DNA of 64,000 nt from Humibacter sp. RRB41 (lineage in GTDB: Bacteria; Actinomycetota; Actinomycetes; Actinomycetales; Microbacteriaceae). This document shows positions 42,311 to 51,367 of the stretch, piece by piece. The DNA lies in contig NZ_JAKWJQ010000001.1 in assembly GCF_022761015.1 (NCBI RefSeq), forward strand, positions 744,001 through 808,000, given 5' to 3'. The notes below the pieces were generated by a model. The model saw nothing but the letters and a program-made list of their open reading frames with translations. It was not told the origin of the DNA and ran no database searches. Positions within the stretch are counted from its first letter, which is position 1. The number at the start of each line of letters is the position of its first letter. A program made the translations under genes and the position numbers.

Positions 42311-42459
42311 GCCGTCGGAGCGGCAGTGGCAATCCAGTCAACTCCCAGCTACCGTCCACGTTTCATAGGTTTTACATGGAGGAGTCAAAGAGGTTTACCG
42401 CGTGGGCGGGGTCCACTGGATACATCGAACACCGCAGCACACCAGAACAGGACTCGATC

Positions 42460-43683
42460 ATGAGCAACCAGACACAGCGCCGGCACGTCGCCGGCTGGAT
42501 CACGGCAGCCGCCGCGGCAACCGCGGTCTTCACCATCGGCGGAGCCGCCCTGAGCTTCGCCACCGTCGACACAGTCGTGTCGGCGCTCTCCGCATCTCCC
42601 GCGTCGCAGGGCTCGAACCAGCGCACGGGCTACTACCCCTACGGCGGATCCTCCGGTAGCGACCAGACGCCGGGTGGGAATGGTTCCGGTTCCGGCTCCT
42701 CGACGACATCCTCGGGCAGCGCCGCCACGGCGAGCCAGGAGAAGGGAGTCGCCATCATCGACACCGTGCTTCAATACAACGACGCCGAAGCCGCGGGAAC
42801 GGGCATCATCCTCACGTCGAACGGCGAGATCCTCACCAACAACCACGTTGTCGAGGGTTCCACCAGTATCAAGGTGACCATCGCGTCGACCGGGAAGACC
42901 TACGCGGCGACCGTGGTCGGCACCGACGCCACCGACGATGTCGCGGTGCTGCAGCTGACAGGGGCATCCGGCCTCACGACGGCATCCATCGATTCGAGCG
43001 GAAGCATCGCCGTGGGCGACGGCGTGACCGCGGTCGGCAACGCCGGCGGCACCGGAACGCTCACCGCGGCCAGCGGCAGCGTGACCGGCACCGACAAGAC
43101 CATCACCACGCAGGCGGAAGAGGCCGTCGCATCCGAGACGCTGAACGGGCTCATCGAGACCGACGCAGCCATCGAGGCCGGCGACTCCGGCGGACCGCTG
43201 TACGACGCATCGGGCGACATCATCGGCATCGACACGGCGGCGTCGTCGAACACGGCGGAGTCCGACGGCTACGCGATCCCGATCGAGGATGCCCTCGGCA
43301 TCGCCGGTCAGATCGAGTCGGGTGAGTCCAGCTCGACCGTGACGATCGGGCTCCCCGCCTTCCTCGGTGTCGAGGTGGCAGCCGACGGCTCGACGACAGG
43401 TGGCGGCGACGCAACCGACCCCGGCTACGGCGGCGGAACCTCGACGACGGTCTCCGGTGCTCAGATCGCCCAGGTGATCGACGGCACGGCGGCGGCATCC
43501 GCAGGCCTCGAAGCCGGCGACACCATCACCGCGGTGAACGGCACGGCGATCTCGTCGTCCGACGGGCTGACCGCGACGCTCGCGCAGCTCAAGCCGGGCG
43601 CATCCGCCACGATCACCTACACCGACGCGACCGGTGCCTCGAACACCGTGACCGTGACCCTGGGATCCGGCCCCGCGGCCTGA
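42460..43683 (+). CDS. HtrA/DegP-like trypsin-fold serine protease with PDZ domain
   Basis: A 407-aa exported or membrane-anchored protease. One hydrophobic segment (about 11-34) is followed by a Ser/Gly-rich linker (50-92). The protease domain (about 95-290) has His129 (TNNHVV), Asp160 (TDDVAVL) and Ser243 (GDSGGPL). A PDZ domain (about 325-403: ISQ-type AQVIDGTAAASAGLEAGDTITAVNG) ends the protein. Such proteins handle envelope stress and protein quality control. A longer frame from an upstream ATG exists; this start was preferred since it gives a standard N-in anchor. Low-complexity Thr/Ser/Gly runs are common throughout. Confidence 0.92.
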   Translation: MSNQTQRRHVAGWITAAAAATAVFTIGGAALSFATVDTVVSALSASPASQGSNQRTGYYPYGGSSGSDQTPGGNGSGSGSSTTSSGSAATASQEKGVAIIDTVLQYNDAEAAGTGIILTSNGEILTNNHVVEGSTSIKVTIASTGKTYAATVVGTDATDDVAVLQLTGASGLTTASIDSSGSIAVGDGVTAVGNAGGTGTLTAASGSVTGTDKTITTQAEEAVASETLNGLIETDAAIEAGDSGGPLYDASGDIIGIDTAASSNTAESDGYAIPIEDALGIAGQIESGESSSTVTIGLPAFLGVEVAADGSTTGGGDATDPGYGGGTSTTVSGAQIAQVIDGTAAASAGLEAGDTITAVNGTAISSSDGLTATLAQLKPGASATITYTDATGASNTVTVTLGSGPAA

Positions 43684-43757
43684 TCACATCGCGCAAGCGC
43701 CGGACGGGTGGCCTTCGGGTCGCCCGTCCGTGCGTTGGGCGCGATGCCTGGCCGGCG

Positions 43758-44534
43758 TCAGCTCTGACAGGTCGGGCAGTACCAGGTCTCGCGCAGCTCG
43801 AGTTCGTTGCGCCCCAGCTGCATGCGTTTGATCGCGGTGCCGCAGCGACGGCACGGCATCCCCTCGCGGCGGTGCACGTACGATGTGCGGCCGCGCCGCG
43901 TCTCGCCGGTCGTCGAGCGCACCGTTCTGTCCTTGTTCGCCACGATCATGCGGTGGGCGAGCGCGACGGTCTTCGGAAGATCGGCGTCGCGCACAGGGCG
44001 GGAGGGGAGCATCCCTCGCACGAAGCAGAGTTCGTTGACGTACTCGTTGCCGAGTCCCGCGAGGTTGCGCTGGTCGAGAAGGGCGACGGCGATGGCGGCA
44101 TCCGGATGCTCAGCAACACGCCGCACCGCCTCACGCTCGTCCCAGTCGTAGCCGAGCAGATCGGGGCCGAGGTGGCCGACGGCATCCGCTTCGCGTACGG
44201 TCGGCAGCACCTCGAGCAGGCCGAGTTCGAAGCCGACGGCCTGTGCACGCACCGTGGCGAGCACGGCCCGCGCCTGGAACGCCGGGCGCCGCCAGGGTTC
44301 GCCGGGCTCGTAGACCCGCCACTCGCCTTCCATCTTCAAATGGCTGTGGATGGTCTGCCTGCCGACGCGCATGAGCAGGTGCTTGCCGCGGCTGACGACC
44401 TCCCGCACGTGCTGTCCGCTGAGATCGAGCGTCGCGAAGGCCGGTACCCGCAGATCGCACCGCGTGAGCACCTGCCCGGCGAGCGCGTCGTTCAGCGCGC
44501 GTGCCTGCCGGTACACGGTGTCGCCCTCAGGCAT
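43758..44534 (-). CDS. nei2: Fpg/Nei-family DNA glycosylase (Nei2-like endonuclease VIII)
   Basis: A 258-aa base-excision repair glycosylase/AP lyase. After Met removal Pro2 is the catalytic N-terminus and Glu3 follows (MPEGDTVYRQA, the Nei rather than Fpg pattern). The H2TH region contains LLDQRNLAGLGNEYVNELCF, and the C-terminal zinc finger has CRRCGTAIKRMQLG...TWYCPTC with the conserved finger Arg. It removes oxidised pyrimidines. It lies downstream of lhr in the same direction, as in mycobacteria, supporting a joint repair role. Confidence 0.93.
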   Translation of the reverse strand: MPEGDTVYRQARALNDALAGQVLTRCDLRVPAFATLDLSGQHVREVVSRGKHLLMRVGRQTIHSHLKMEGEWRVYEPGEPWRRPAFQARAVLATVRAQAVGFELGLLEVLPTVREADAVGHLGPDLLGYDWDEREAVRRVAEHPDAAIAVALLDQRNLAGLGNEYVNELCFVRGMLPSRPVRDADLPKTVALAHRMIVANKDRTVRSTTGETRRGRTSYVHRREGMPCRRCGTAIKRMQLGRNELELRETWYCPTCQS

Positions 44535-44577
44535 CCCGCGCGCCCGCCGCACTTGTCCGGTCGGCCACCACGACAAA

Positions 44578-44644
44578 ACAGGCAGGAATGCGGTTACCTC
44601 TCGGTAACAGGCACAATCTGCCTGTCCTCGAGATATCTGCCTGT
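44578..44644 (-). terminator. nested inverted repeats between lhr and nei2
   Basis: CTGCCTGT occurs at 44618-44625 and 44637-44644, with its complement ACAGGCAG at 44578-44585. Inside lies a second hairpin GTTACC-TCTC-GGTAAC with arms at 44593-44598 and 44603-44608. Read on the minus strand the outer stem ends in CTGCCTGTTTTG, a short T-run, so it could terminate lhr transcription. Alternatively the repeated ACAGGCAGAT words could be operator sites for nei2. Confidence 0.45.
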
Positions 44645-44666
44645 AAACCGGGGCACGGTGACCAAC

Positions 44667-47600
44667 TCACGACCGCAACCTCAGGCCGCGCGGCGACGCG
44701 TTGAACCCGGCGGCGGTGAGCGCCTCGCCGAACGGGGTGCCGAGAACGAACTCGCCGCCGACCGTCTCGATCGTCAGAGTCGAGATGCGGCCGCGATGGA
44801 TGACGTCGGCCAGTGCCCTCGTTGCCGACCGCATCGGCTCCTCGGCCCGGTCGAAAAGCAGCGTCGTCTTGCCCCCGCGTTCCACGTAGAGCACCAGTGC
44901 GCCGTCCACGAGCACGACGATCGCGCCGGCCTTGCGTCCCGGTCGGTGCCCGGTCGCCGACACGCTGCCTCCCGTCACGGATGCCTGCGGCCACGGCAGC
45001 GCCGCCCCATACGGATTCGCCGGGTCGGTCGCGGCCAACGCGACGGCGTCTCTCGGCGGTTCGAGTGTGCTGTCCAGGGTGAACGTGCGCAGCCTGTCCA
45101 CCGTGGCGCCGGTGGAGAATTGCGCAGCTCCGAGGGTCTCGACGAAGTAGCCGCGGCGGGCGCGGCCGGACTCCTCGAATCCGCTGAGCACCCGGTAGGC
45201 GAGGGCGAAGCCGCCCGGCTGGTTCTCGGCCATCACGGAACCACGCGTGACGATGCCGTAGCGCTCGAGCAGAGTCTCCGCTGCTGCTTTCGCGCGCACC
45301 GTGGCATCCGTCTCAGGCAACGGCAGGATCGACCATCTGCCCGCCGTGGTCGGCGGTCCGGAGCGAGCGGATGCGGCGCGCAGGCCCTCGGCGAACGTCG
45401 GCCGTCCGTAGCCGCGTGGAGCGCGGATGCGACCGCGCGGAGTCGCCCGCTGCGGCTTGTGGGCACCGCTGCCGCCGGTGAGCGCGCGCAACGGTGCGAA
45501 CGTGTCGTTCGTGATGAGCCCGGCCCAGACGAGATCCCAGAGCGCTGTGGTCAGTGCGGCGTCGTCGAGCGAGCCGACGGCATCCGACAGCTGCCGGAAG
45601 AAGAACGCGCCGCCAGCGCCGAGCGCCGTGAGTACCTCGCGCTGCAGCTCGTCGGTGGCGTGCTCCGGAGGCGGAATCATGGTGACCGCTGCGCTCTCGG
45701 TCAGATGCAGGCTCACCCAGCCGTCGTTGCCGGGCAGTGATCCGCTCCCGCTCCAGAGCACCTCGCCGCTCGCAGTCAGCTCGTCCAGCATCGCCGGTGA
45801 ATAGTCAGAGACGCGAGACGGCAGGATCAGGCTCTCCCATGCTGATGCGGGAACACGAGCGCCGGAGAGCTGCTCGATGACGGATGCCACGGCATCGACC
45901 CCACGCAACCCGCTGCCGACGTGCTGCCACCGCGGCAGGAATCGCCCGAACGTCTTCGGATCGACGGGCTCCACCTCGTGCCGCAACGCCGCCAGCGACA
46001 TGCGGCGCAGTCGGCGCAGCACCTCGGCATCGCACCACTCGGTACCGCTCGCGTTCGGTCGGAACTCGCCCTCCGTGATGCGGCGGTCCTGCGCAAGCCG
46101 GCGCAGGGCGTCGTGGGCGACGACCGTGCCGAGTCCGAATCGGGATGCCGCGTCGGCGACCGTGAACGGACCGTGCGTGCGCGCGTAGCGGCCGAGCAGA
46201 TCACCGAGCGGGTCGGCCACCGGTTCGATGAACGCGGTGGGAACGCCGATCGGCAACGGGACGCCGAGTGCGTCGCGCAGGCGGGATGCATCCTCGATCG
46301 CTGCGAAGTGCTCGCCGCCGGCGATGCTGACACGGAGCGCGCGCTTCGTCGCGACGAGCTCGTCGAGGGCAGTGCGCGCGTCAGCTTCATTCCCCGAGCG
46401 AGCGCCTAGGTCCCCGGTCCCTGAGCGAGCGTCAGCGTCCCCGTTCCCTGAGCGAGCATCAGCGAGTCCAAGGGTCTCGTCATGGACGTCGCCGCCCTTC
46501 GACTCACTTCGTTCGCTCAGGGAGCTGAGAGCGCTCGGGGGACGCTCCCGCGACCACCGCGCAGCCACCCCGTCGACGGTCAGTGGGCCGAGCAGGCGCA
46601 GCAGGTCGGCTGCTCCCTCCAGGCCGAACATCCGTCGATCGGGAGCGAGCCGCTGCACCTCCTGTTCGACGCGTTCGATCACGGCCGGGTCGAGCAGTTC
46701 GCGCAGCTCGGCGCGACCGAGCAGCTCGGACAGCAGCGAGGCATCAACCGCAAGCGCGGCCGCGCGGCGCTCCGCCAACGGTGAGTCGCCCTCGTACATG
46801 AACGCTGCGACATATCCGAAGAGCAGCGACCGCGCGAACGGCGACGCCTCGTCGGTGCCGACCTCGACGATGCGGATGTCCCTGCTCGCGATCCGCTCCG
46901 CCACCGTGCGCAGGGCCGGCAGGTCGTACACATCCTGCAGGCACTCGCGCATGGTCTCGAGGATGATCGGGAACGTCGGATGCCTGCGCGCGACATCCAG
47001 CAACTGCGCCGCCTTCTGCCGCTGCTGCCAGAGCGGCGACCGCCTGCCGGGGTTGTACTTCGGCAGCAACAGCGCTCGTGCCGCGCACTCGCGGAAGCGT
47101 GAGGCGAAGAGCGCGGAGCCGCCCACCTCGTCCGTCACGATCTGCTCGAGTTCTTCCGCCTCGAAGACGAACAGATCGGCGCCGGGTGGCTCGGCTTCGG
47201 CATCCGGGATGCGCACGACGATTCCGTCGTCGCTCGCGATGCAGGAGCCCTCGATGTTCAAGCGTTCCCGAACGCGTGCCGCCACGGCGAGCGCCCACGG
47301 CGCATGCACTTGCATGCCGTACGGGGAATGCAACACGATGCGCCAGTCGCCGAGCTCGTCTCTGAAGCGCTCGGCGACGAGCGTGCGGTCGGTCGGCAGG
47401 TGGCCGGTGGCCTTCTTCTGCTCGTCGAGGTAAGCGAGCAGGTTACCGGTGGCGAAGTCGTCGAGCCCGGCGTTCGCGGTGCGGGCACGGGCATCCGCCT
47501 CGGAGACGTGCGCCACCTCGCGCACGAATCCGCCGACCGCCTCGCCCAGCTCGGCCGGTCGACCGAGGCCGTCGCCCTTCCAGAACGGCAGTCGCCCGGG

Positions 47601-49565
47601 TTCCCCGAAGGCCGGCGAGACGAGTACGCGGTCGTGCGTGATCTCCTGGATGCGCCAGCTCGTGGCCCCGAGCGCGAACACGTCGCCGACGCGCGACTCG
47701 TAGACCATCTCCTCGTCGAGCTCGCCGACGCGGCGGCCACCCTTCGACGGATTCGTCTCGTCGCTCGTTCCGACCATGTAGACGCCGAAGAGCCCGCGGT
47801 CGGGAATCGTGCCGCCACTCGTCACGGCCAGTCGTTGCGCGCCAGGACGGCCGGTGAGCACGCCGTGGTCGCGATCCCACACGACACGTGGTCGCAGCTC
47901 GGCGAACTCGTCGCTCGGGTAGCGGCCGGCGATGAGGTCGAGCGTGGCGTCGTACGCACTGCGGGGAAGCGTCGCGAACGGCGCGCTGCGACGCACCGTG
48001 TCGAACCAGCCGTCGACATCCACCGGTTCGAGCGCTGTCGCCGCAATGGTCTGCTGGGCGAGTATGTCGAGCGGATTGGCCGGAACCCGGAGCTCCTCGA
48101 TGAGGCCGGCGACCATGCGCTCGCTGGCCACGGCGGAGTTGATCAGGTCTGACCGGTGCTTCGGGAAGATCACGCCCTTCGACACCTCGCCGACCTGGTG
48201 CCCGGCGCGACCGACGCGCTGCAGGCCGGATGCCACCGACGGCGGCGCCTCCACCTGCACGACGAGGTCGACCTCGCCCATGTCGATGCCGAGCTCGAGA
48301 CTGCTCGTGGCGACGACGCAGCGCAGGCGTCCGCTCTTGAGGTCGTCTTCGATGACGGCGCGCTGCTCCTTGCTCACCGAGCCGTGGTGGGCGCGGGCCA
48401 AAAGTGTGTCGGTGGCCTTCTCATCACCGGGTGCCTGGCGCAGCCCTTTTGTCTGACCCGATCCGCCCATCAATTCGGCCGGCGCGCGCTTCGGAGCATT
48501 CGCACCACCGATGTCGTCGAGAACCTGCCCGACGAGGACCGGCTCGCCCGGTTCGCGGTCTCTTTCTGCAGCATCCGCCAGGCGTTCCTCGTAGATCTCG
48601 TTCATGCGCGCGGTCAGTCGCTCTGCGAGCCGTCTCGAGTTCGTGAAGACGATGGATGACCGGTGCTCGAGCACGCGGTCGACGATCGATTCCTCGACGT
48701 GCGGCCAGATGGATCCGCCCGCGGGGCTCGAGTCGTCCTCGTGCGCGGCCGGGCTGAGGTCGCTCATGTCCTCGACGGGAACGACCACCTTCAGGTCGAA
48801 CCTCTTCTGCGAGGGCGGTGCAACGATCGTCACGGGGCTGCGGCCGCCCAGGAATCGGGCGACCTCCTCTGGCGGACGGACCGTCGCGGACAACCCGATG
48901 CGCTGGGCAGGCTTGGGCAGCATGGCATCCAGCCGCTCCAGCGACACCGCCAGGTGAGCGCCGCGCTTCGTGGCCGCGACCGCGTGCACCTCGTCGACGA
49001 TGACCGTCTGCACGCTTGCGAGTGTCTCGCGAGCCTGCGACGTGAGCATGAGGAAGAGGGACTCGGGCGTCGTGATCAGGATGTCCGGCGGCTTCGACAG
49101 CAGAGACCGCCGGTCGCTCGCCGGGGTGTCGCCGCTGCGCACGCCGACAGTGACGTGCGGCGGCTCGGTGCCCAAGCGCTTCGCCGTCTGCGTGATACCG
49201 ACGAGAGGCGAACGCAGGTTGCGTTCGACGTCGACGCCCAGCGCCTTCAGCGGCGAGATGTACAGGACGCGCGTGCCGCGTTTGGGCGTGGTGGGGCTCT
49301 TCGGCGGACCCTTCGACTCGCTTCGCTCGCTCAGGGAGCTGGGGCTCAGGGCGCTGGAAGCGTCGGCGCTTTGGTGCATCAGGCGGTCGATCGACCAGAG
49401 GAAGGACGCCAGCGTCTTGCCCGACCCCGTCGGCGCGATCACCAGCGTGTGCTCGCCGCGGGAGATGGCATCCCACGCCCCGAGCTGTGCGGAGGTGGGT
49501 GCGTCGAACGCGCCCTCGAACCACGCGCGCGTGGCGGGGGAGAAGCGGTCGAGCAGGTCGGTCAT
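44667..49565 (-). CDS. lhr: Lhr-type large ATP-dependent DNA helicase
   Basis: A 1632-aa superfamily 2 helicase: Walker A APTGSGKT (44-51), DEVH box (191-194), SAT (GLSATVRPP), and motif VI QRVGRAGH in the second RecA domain, then the winged-helix and large Lhr C-terminal domain. It is a 3'-5' ssDNA translocase and RNA:DNA unwinding enzyme linked to DNA repair. It is longer than usual (about 1500-1550) because of three in-frame low-complexity insertions: LSERSESKG near 78-86, another copy near 1013-1024, and ARSGNGDADARSGTGD-type repeats at about 1032-1058. All correspond to dispersed DNA repeats. The insertions fall outside the helicase motifs. Divergent from the alpha/beta hydrolase. Confidence 0.96.
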   Translation of the reverse strand: MTDLLDRFSPATRAWFEGAFDAPTSAQLGAWDAISRGEHTLVIAPTGSGKTLASFLWSIDRLMHQSADASSALSPSSLSERSESKGPPKSPTTPKRGTRVLYISPLKALGVDVERNLRSPLVGITQTAKRLGTEPPHVTVGVRSGDTPASDRRSLLSKPPDILITTPESLFLMLTSQARETLASVQTVIVDEVHAVAATKRGAHLAVSLERLDAMLPKPAQRIGLSATVRPPEEVARFLGGRSPVTIVAPPSQKRFDLKVVVPVEDMSDLSPAAHEDDSSPAGGSIWPHVEESIVDRVLEHRSSIVFTNSRRLAERLTARMNEIYEERLADAAERDREPGEPVLVGQVLDDIGGANAPKRAPAELMGGSGQTKGLRQAPGDEKATDTLLARAHHGSVSKEQRAVIEDDLKSGRLRCVVATSSLELGIDMGEVDLVVQVEAPPSVASGLQRVGRAGHQVGEVSKGVIFPKHRSDLINSAVASERMVAGLIEELRVPANPLDILAQQTIAATALEPVDVDGWFDTVRRSAPFATLPRSAYDATLDLIAGRYPSDEFAELRPRVVWDRDHGVLTGRPGAQRLAVTSGGTIPDRGLFGVYMVGTSDETNPSKGGRRVGELDEEMVYESRVGDVFALGATSWRIQEITHDRVLVSPAFGEPGRLPFWKGDGLGRPAELGEAVGGFVREVAHVSEADARARTANAGLDDFATGNLLAYLDEQKKATGHLPTDRTLVAERFRDELGDWRIVLHSPYGMQVHAPWALAVAARVRERLNIEGSCIASDDGIVVRIPDAEAEPPGADLFVFEAEELEQIVTDEVGGSALFASRFRECAARALLLPKYNPGRRSPLWQQRQKAAQLLDVARRHPTFPIILETMRECLQDVYDLPALRTVAERIASRDIRIVEVGTDEASPFARSLLFGYVAAFMYEGDSPLAERRAAALAVDASLLSELLGRAELRELLDPAVIERVEQEVQRLAPDRRMFGLEGAADLLRLLGPLTVDGVAARWSRERPPSALSSLSERSESKGGDVHDETLGLADARSGNGDADARSGTGDLGARSGNEADARTALDELVATKRALRVSIAGGEHFAAIEDASRLRDALGVPLPIGVPTAFIEPVADPLGDLLGRYARTHGPFTVADAASRFGLGTVVAHDALRRLAQDRRITEGEFRPNASGTEWCDAEVLRRLRRMSLAALRHEVEPVDPKTFGRFLPRWQHVGSGLRGVDAVASVIEQLSGARVPASAWESLILPSRVSDYSPAMLDELTASGEVLWSGSGSLPGNDGWVSLHLTESAAVTMIPPPEHATDELQREVLTALGAGGAFFFRQLSDAVGSLDDAALTTALWDLVWAGLITNDTFAPLRALTGGSGAHKPQRATPRGRIRAPRGYGRPTFAEGLRAASARSGPPTTAGRWSILPLPETDATVRAKAAAETLLERYGIVTRGSVMAENQPGGFALAYRVLSGFEESGRARRGYFVETLGAAQFSTGATVDRLRTFTLDSTLEPPRDAVALAATDPANPYGAALPWPQASVTGGSVSATGHRPGRKAGAIVVLVDGALVLYVERGGKTTLLFDRAEEPMRSATRALADVIHRGRISTLTIETVGGEFVLGTPFGEALTAAGFNASPRGLRLRS
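46392..46529. repeat. repeat cluster inside lhr (C-terminal linker)
   Basis: Three imperfect units around CCCTGAGCGAGC (46392-46470) are followed by a CCCTTCGACTC...GCTCAGGGAG dispersed element (46495-46529). On the lhr strand they encode SLSERSESKGGD and then repeated DARSGNGDAR-type peptides. The reading frame is kept throughout. Confidence 0.8.
49309..49344. repeat. dispersed repeat inside lhr (N-terminal helicase domain)
   Basis: A second copy of the CCCTTCGACTCG...CTCAGGGAG element lies between Walker A and motif Ia of the helicase and encodes SSLSERSESKG on the lhr strand. It falls in a loop between conserved motifs. The same DNA word is intergenic at 19429-19465. Confidence 0.85.
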
Positions 49566-49654
49566 CGCTCTATCCCAGCACGAACGTCTGACGTGCGCCT
49601 GCGGCGAACGTGCCGCCCCTACCGGCTGTCGCCGGCCCGCGCTACCTTCGCCGC

Positions 49655-50356
49655 ATGCAGACCTTTCTCATTCCAGGACTCTGGCTCGACGCGTCATCGT
49701 GGGATGCCGTGACTCCCGCGGTCGAGGCGGCAGGCCACCACGCACATCCGCTCACGATGCCCGGGCTCGAGGCGGATGATGCGGACCGCTCCGCCATCAC
49801 CCTCGACAGCCACATCGACTACGTCGTGCGCCTCATCGACGAGACGCCAGCCGACGAGGAGGTGGCGCTCGTCGCCCACAGCGGCGGTGCCCTCGTGGCG
49901 CACGGAGCCGTCGACAGGCGACCGGACCGCGTGACCCGCGTCGTGTACGTCGACTCCTGGCCCGGCGGCGAGGGATCGATCGTCAACGACGAACTGCCAT
50001 ACGACGATGCCGACATGCCGTTCCCCGGTTGGGACGCCTTCGAGGAGGCCGACGTGCGCGACATCACATCGGAGCTGGGCGAGCAGATCGCGTCGCACAC
50101 GCATCCGTCGCCGTCTCACGCCGCTGTCGACCCGCTGCACGTGAGCGACGAGCGCCGTCTCGACGTGCAGGCCACGATCATCCTGTCCACGATGCCGAGC
50201 ACGGACATGAAGGACCTCATCGAACGGGATGTCGCGTGGCTCGGCGACACCGGCCACCTGCACTCGCTGCGACTCGTCGATCTGCCGACGGGACATTGGC
50301 CGCAGTTCACCAGGCCGGAGGAGCTGAGTGCGCTCATCGTCGAGGGGCTGAAGTAG
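49655..50356 (+). CDS. alpha/beta-hydrolase
   Basis: A 233-aa soluble hydrolase. It starts at the first beta strand (MQTFLIPGLWLDASSW), has the nucleophile elbow ALVAHSGGALVAH (GxSxG variant AHSGG) and the catalytic His in LPTGHWPQFTRPEEL; the Asp is likely in VDSWPG or RLVD. Family resembles salicylate esterase/MetRS-like small hydrolases. A TACCTT box 6 nt before the ATG and absence of a Shine-Dalgarno suggest a leaderless transcript. Divergent from lhr. Substrate unknown. Confidence 0.88.
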   Translation: MQTFLIPGLWLDASSWDAVTPAVEAAGHHAHPLTMPGLEADDADRSAITLDSHIDYVVRLIDETPADEEVALVAHSGGALVAHGAVDRRPDRVTRVVYVDSWPGGEGSIVNDELPYDDADMPFPGWDAFEEADVRDITSELGEQIASHTHPSPSHAAVDPLHVSDERRLDVQATIILSTMPSTDMKDLIERDVAWLGDTGHLHSLRLVDLPTGHWPQFTRPEELSALIVEGLK

Positions 50357-50408
50357 GGCCGGGTCGTCGAGCGGCTGAAGGAGGTCCGGGCTCCGGGCCG
50401 GCCGCGAG

Positions 50409-50792
50409 TCAGGGGAGGGTGGGAATACCGAAGGATGTCGCGCACGCGGCGAGTCGCTCGTCGAACGTCGCGAGCGGGGACGCCGTCACGATGGCCGCGT
50501 CGAGCACGCAGCAGTCCGGGAGCTTCAGCGCGCTCTCGGCCCTGAGTTGAGCGAGCCGTAGGGCGCCGCCGCCGGACGGGGCCCATTCGCGGATGTGCAG
50601 GCGGTCGAGGTGCTGTAGGGCGAGCGCCTCGCGCCCGACGCGAATCGGCCCGACCAGAATCTCGGTCAGCGTGAGGGAATGGACGACGAAATCGTCGTCG
50701 AGGTGATCACGGAACAGCGCCGTCGCTCGTTGATGGTGCGCGTCACGAGGATCGAAATGGGCGATGACGATGCTCGCATCGAGAACGATCAT
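50409..50792 (-). CDS. vapC: VapC-family PIN-domain toxin
   Basis: A 127-aa ribonuclease toxin. The PIN acidic residues are Asp5 (VLDASI), Glu44 (LTEIL), Asp93 (LPDCCV) and Asp111 (ATFDERL), so the active site is intact. By family it cleaves tRNA or rRNA when not bound by its antitoxin. It overlaps the antitoxin-like gene by 4 nt downstream of it, the usual order. This is an intact counterpart of the decayed module at the left end of the window, though not closely similar. Confidence 0.9.
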   Translation of the reverse strand: MIVLDASIVIAHFDPRDAHHQRATALFRDHLDDDFVVHSLTLTEILVGPIRVGREALALQHLDRLHIREWAPSGGGALRLAQLRAESALKLPDCCVLDAAIVTASPLATFDERLAACATSFGIPTLP

Positions 50793-51052
50793 GCCGGCCA
50801 GTCGTCGCGCAAGTGATCCAGGTAGCCGGGCCCGTACGCGACCTCGAGGCTGCCGGCCGTGAAGTCGATCGCGGCGAGTCTCGTGCCGCGTTGCTCGTCG
50901 TGTTCCGATTGCAAGGCATCCGCGCCCAGCTCGAGCAATCGAGAGACTCGCTCGGCGCGGGGAACGTCGGGCCAAGCCCGTTCAGCAATTGTCAGAGCGC
51001 GCTCGACCTCGGGCGTCTCTGTGACCTGGAATCGCGGTCGAGTGGTCGGCAT
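50789..51052 (-). CDS. vapB: VapB-like antitoxin of the VapC module
   Basis: An 87-aa protein with PRFQVTETPEVERALTIAERAWPDVPRAERVSRLLELGADALQ. This resembles the ribbon-helix-helix-like antitoxins paired with actinobacterial VapC (FxVxxTxEVxxALxxA...). A C-terminal acidic/aromatic tail (YGPGYLDHLRDDWPA) would cover the toxin. Annotation rests on the position and 4-nt overlap as well as sequence. A perfect palindrome lies 13 bp before its start, as expected for autoregulation by the complex. Confidence 0.8.
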   Translation of the reverse strand: MPTTRPRFQVTETPEVERALTIAERAWPDVPRAERVSRLLELGADALQSEHDEQRGTRLAAIDFTAGSLEVAYGPGYLDHLRDDWPA

Positions 51053-51064
51053 GACAGCAAGTGT

Positions 51065-51075
51065 ACCACCGTGGT
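51065..51075. promoter_or_regulatory. probable operator of the VapBC-like module
   Basis: ACCAC-C-GTGGT is a perfect 5-1-5 palindrome in GTGTACCACCGTGGTGCACG, followed by a related GCAC-G-GTGC word. It sits directly upstream of the antitoxin and 6 bp before the divergent small frame, so antitoxin binding could affect both. Confidence 0.55.
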
Positions 51076-51080
51076 GCACG

Positions 51081-51272
51081 GTGCAACACTTCGGGCAGTA
51101 CCTGGGAGTCGTCGGTCGGGCGCTTCCGGTGTCGGATGGCGTCGCGAGCGCGATCGCCGGCTGGGATCCCGACCAGACCTACTGGCTCACCGACGTGCTG
51201 TCGAACGCAACCGACGCCGAGGAGTGGAGCGAGGGGCGCGACGGCGAATGGTCTCGAACATCCGGCCGGTAG
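51081..51272 (+). CDS. small hypothetical protein, possibly partial
   Basis: A 63-aa frame from a GTG, reading VQHFGQYLGVVGRALPVSDGVASAIAGWDPDQTYWLTDVL. Codon use is normal for this genome, with no membrane segment and an acidic C-terminus. I do not recognise it, and it may be the remnant of a longer protein. Its start lies within 30 bp of the antitoxin start on the other strand. Confidence 0.35.
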   Translation: MQHFGQYLGVVGRALPVSDGVASAIAGWDPDQTYWLTDVLSNATDAEEWSEGRDGEWSRTSGR

Positions 51273-51367
51273 CCATGCGCCTGGCTTGTGATTAGAATAA
51301 AAAGGAATTGAATGCTCTAAAAGGATAATGCTCTGAAACGACAACGCCTAAAACGACGGAGGGCACT

